A stretch of DNA of 32,357 bases from a virus, in the IMG/VR virus record IMGVR_UViG_3300042945_001164, positions 1-32,357 of that record. One strand, given 5' to 3'. This document shows, one piece after another, positions 31,716-32,357 of this stretch (positions within the stretch are counted from its first letter, which is position 1; each line of letters starts with the position of its first letter). Both the position numbers and the translations under genes were made by a program. A model generated the notes under the pieces. The model searched no databases. It was given only the letters and a program-made list of their open reading frames with translations, and had not been told where the DNA came from.

Positions 31716-32357
31716 ATGACACTCGATAAAGGCTCAAACGAAATAAATCAAAACGATGTAAATGGATTTGAATTAGACGGTATAAAAAAAGGAAGAAAAA
31801 CAATAAAAAATAAAATACAATTTCAATTATCATTAAACGAAGAACAAAAATCAGTAAAGTCACAAGCATTGCAAGATACTGTTTCTGTTTTTTTAGGTAA
31901 GGCTGGTTCTGGTAAAACTCTATTAGCAACTCAAATTGCTTTAGAATACCTTTTTTATCGTGAGGTAGATAGAATAATAATTACAAGGCCAACTGTATCG
32001 AATGAAGACTTGGGATTTCTTCCAGGAAACATAAAAGAAAAAATGGATCCTTGGTTATCACCAATTCAATCAAATATGCATATGTTGTATAGTAAGGAAA
32101 AGATTGAAAAACTTACACAAGAAGAAAAAATAGAAATTGCTCCTATAAGTTTCCTTCGTGGTAGAACATTTGTTAATGCATGTGTGATTGTGGATGAATC
32201 ACAAAACGTAACTAAAACACAAATGGAAATGGTTTTATCTCGTTTGGGTGTTAATTCAAAAATGATATTAACCGGTGATACAAGTCAGATAGATTTGAAA
32301 CAGAAAAAAGATTCTGGACTACCATATTTATTCGATATGAAAGATAAAATACATGGA
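31716..32357 (+). CDS. phoH: PhoH-like ATPase, 3'-truncated by window edge
   Basis: 214 codons are visible from ATG 31716, which has TAGGAG (31705-31710) five bases upstream, overlapping the previous stop; the frame runs off the end. Walker A GKAGSGKT (61-68), ITRPTV (89-94), DLGFLPGNIKEKMDPWL (98-114), Walker B VIVDESQN (157-164) and LTGDTSQID (185-193) are the motif series of PhoH-family P-loop ATPases. The family is widespread in aquatic phages and is often linked to phosphate stress, though its biochemical role in phages is unsettled; an RNA-related helicase/ATPase function is proposed from related PhoH proteins. It lies after the head genes in a separate transcription unit, so it may be expressed at a different time. 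Confidence 0.92.
   Translation, partial: MTLDKGSNEINQNDVNGFELDGIKKGRKTIKNKIQFQLSLNEEQKSVKSQALQDTVSVFLGKAGSGKTLLATQIALEYLFYREVDRIIITRPTVSNEDLGFLPGNIKEKMDPWLSPIQSNMHMLYSKEKIEKLTQEEKIEIAPISFLRGRTFVNACVIVDESQNVTKTQMEMVLSRLGVNSKMILTGDTSQIDLKQKKDSGLPYLFDMKDKIHG

Overview
The window is a stretch of an AT-rich T4-like myovirus genome (class Caudoviricetes). All supported genes lie on the + strand and are tightly packed, with 0-130 base gaps, short overlaps and no non-coding stretch above 300 bases. The evidence is a recognisable T4-type packaging and head block: large terminase (gp17-like), portal (gp20-like), prohead protease (gp21-like), acidic scaffold (gp22-like) and major capsid protein (gp23-like), followed by a PhoH-type ATPase. 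Small accessory families known from aquatic T4-like phages surround it (DUF3008, DUF5872-like and DUF6321-like proteins, and a bS21 ribosomal protein). Many genes have Shine-Dalgarno sites (for example at 8654-8659 and 28560-28564). That argues against a Bacteroidetes host, but the host cannot be named from sequence alone.

Layout. (1) 1-12962 is a receptor-binding region. It holds four tail-fibre or adhesin genes; the first is cut by the window edge. Three end in glycine-rich adhesin domains, and two carry long Gly-Thr-Ser arrays. They are followed by a 1431-residue protein made of 28 RCC1-type beta-propeller blades. (2) 13041-16054 holds two glycosyltransferase-like genes, a tail fibre assembly chaperone-like gene and a degenerate nucleotidyltransferase-like gene. 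(3) 16065-20448 looks like a lysis and accessory module. It contains a two-helix holin-like protein, a DUF5872-like protein, an unusual M15 peptidase plus phosphodiester glycosidase (NAGPA) fusion, a basic DUF6321-like protein and two small coiled-coil membrane proteins that could be spanins. (4) 20445-30224 is packaging and head assembly, with three small unknown genes between portal and protease, and a bS21 gene between protease and scaffold. It ends at a strong intrinsic terminator. (5) 30340-32357 starts a new unit: two membrane proteins separated by another terminator, then phoH running off the right edge.

How the parts fit. Fibres and the propeller protein would recognise the host surface. 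The glycosyltransferases may modify virion or host glycans, and the cell-wall enzymes and membrane proteins would release progeny. The terminase/portal/protease/scaffold/capsid set builds and fills heads. The bS21 protein could swap into host ribosomes late in infection. A recurring 10-base motif, [C/T]ATATTTAT[A/T], sits in most of the wider gaps and is a candidate phage late promoter. No tRNA, CRISPR array, integrase, transposon or reverse transcriptase was seen. Tail sheath, tail tube and small terminase genes were not found, although the first two lie between gp17 and gp20 in T4.
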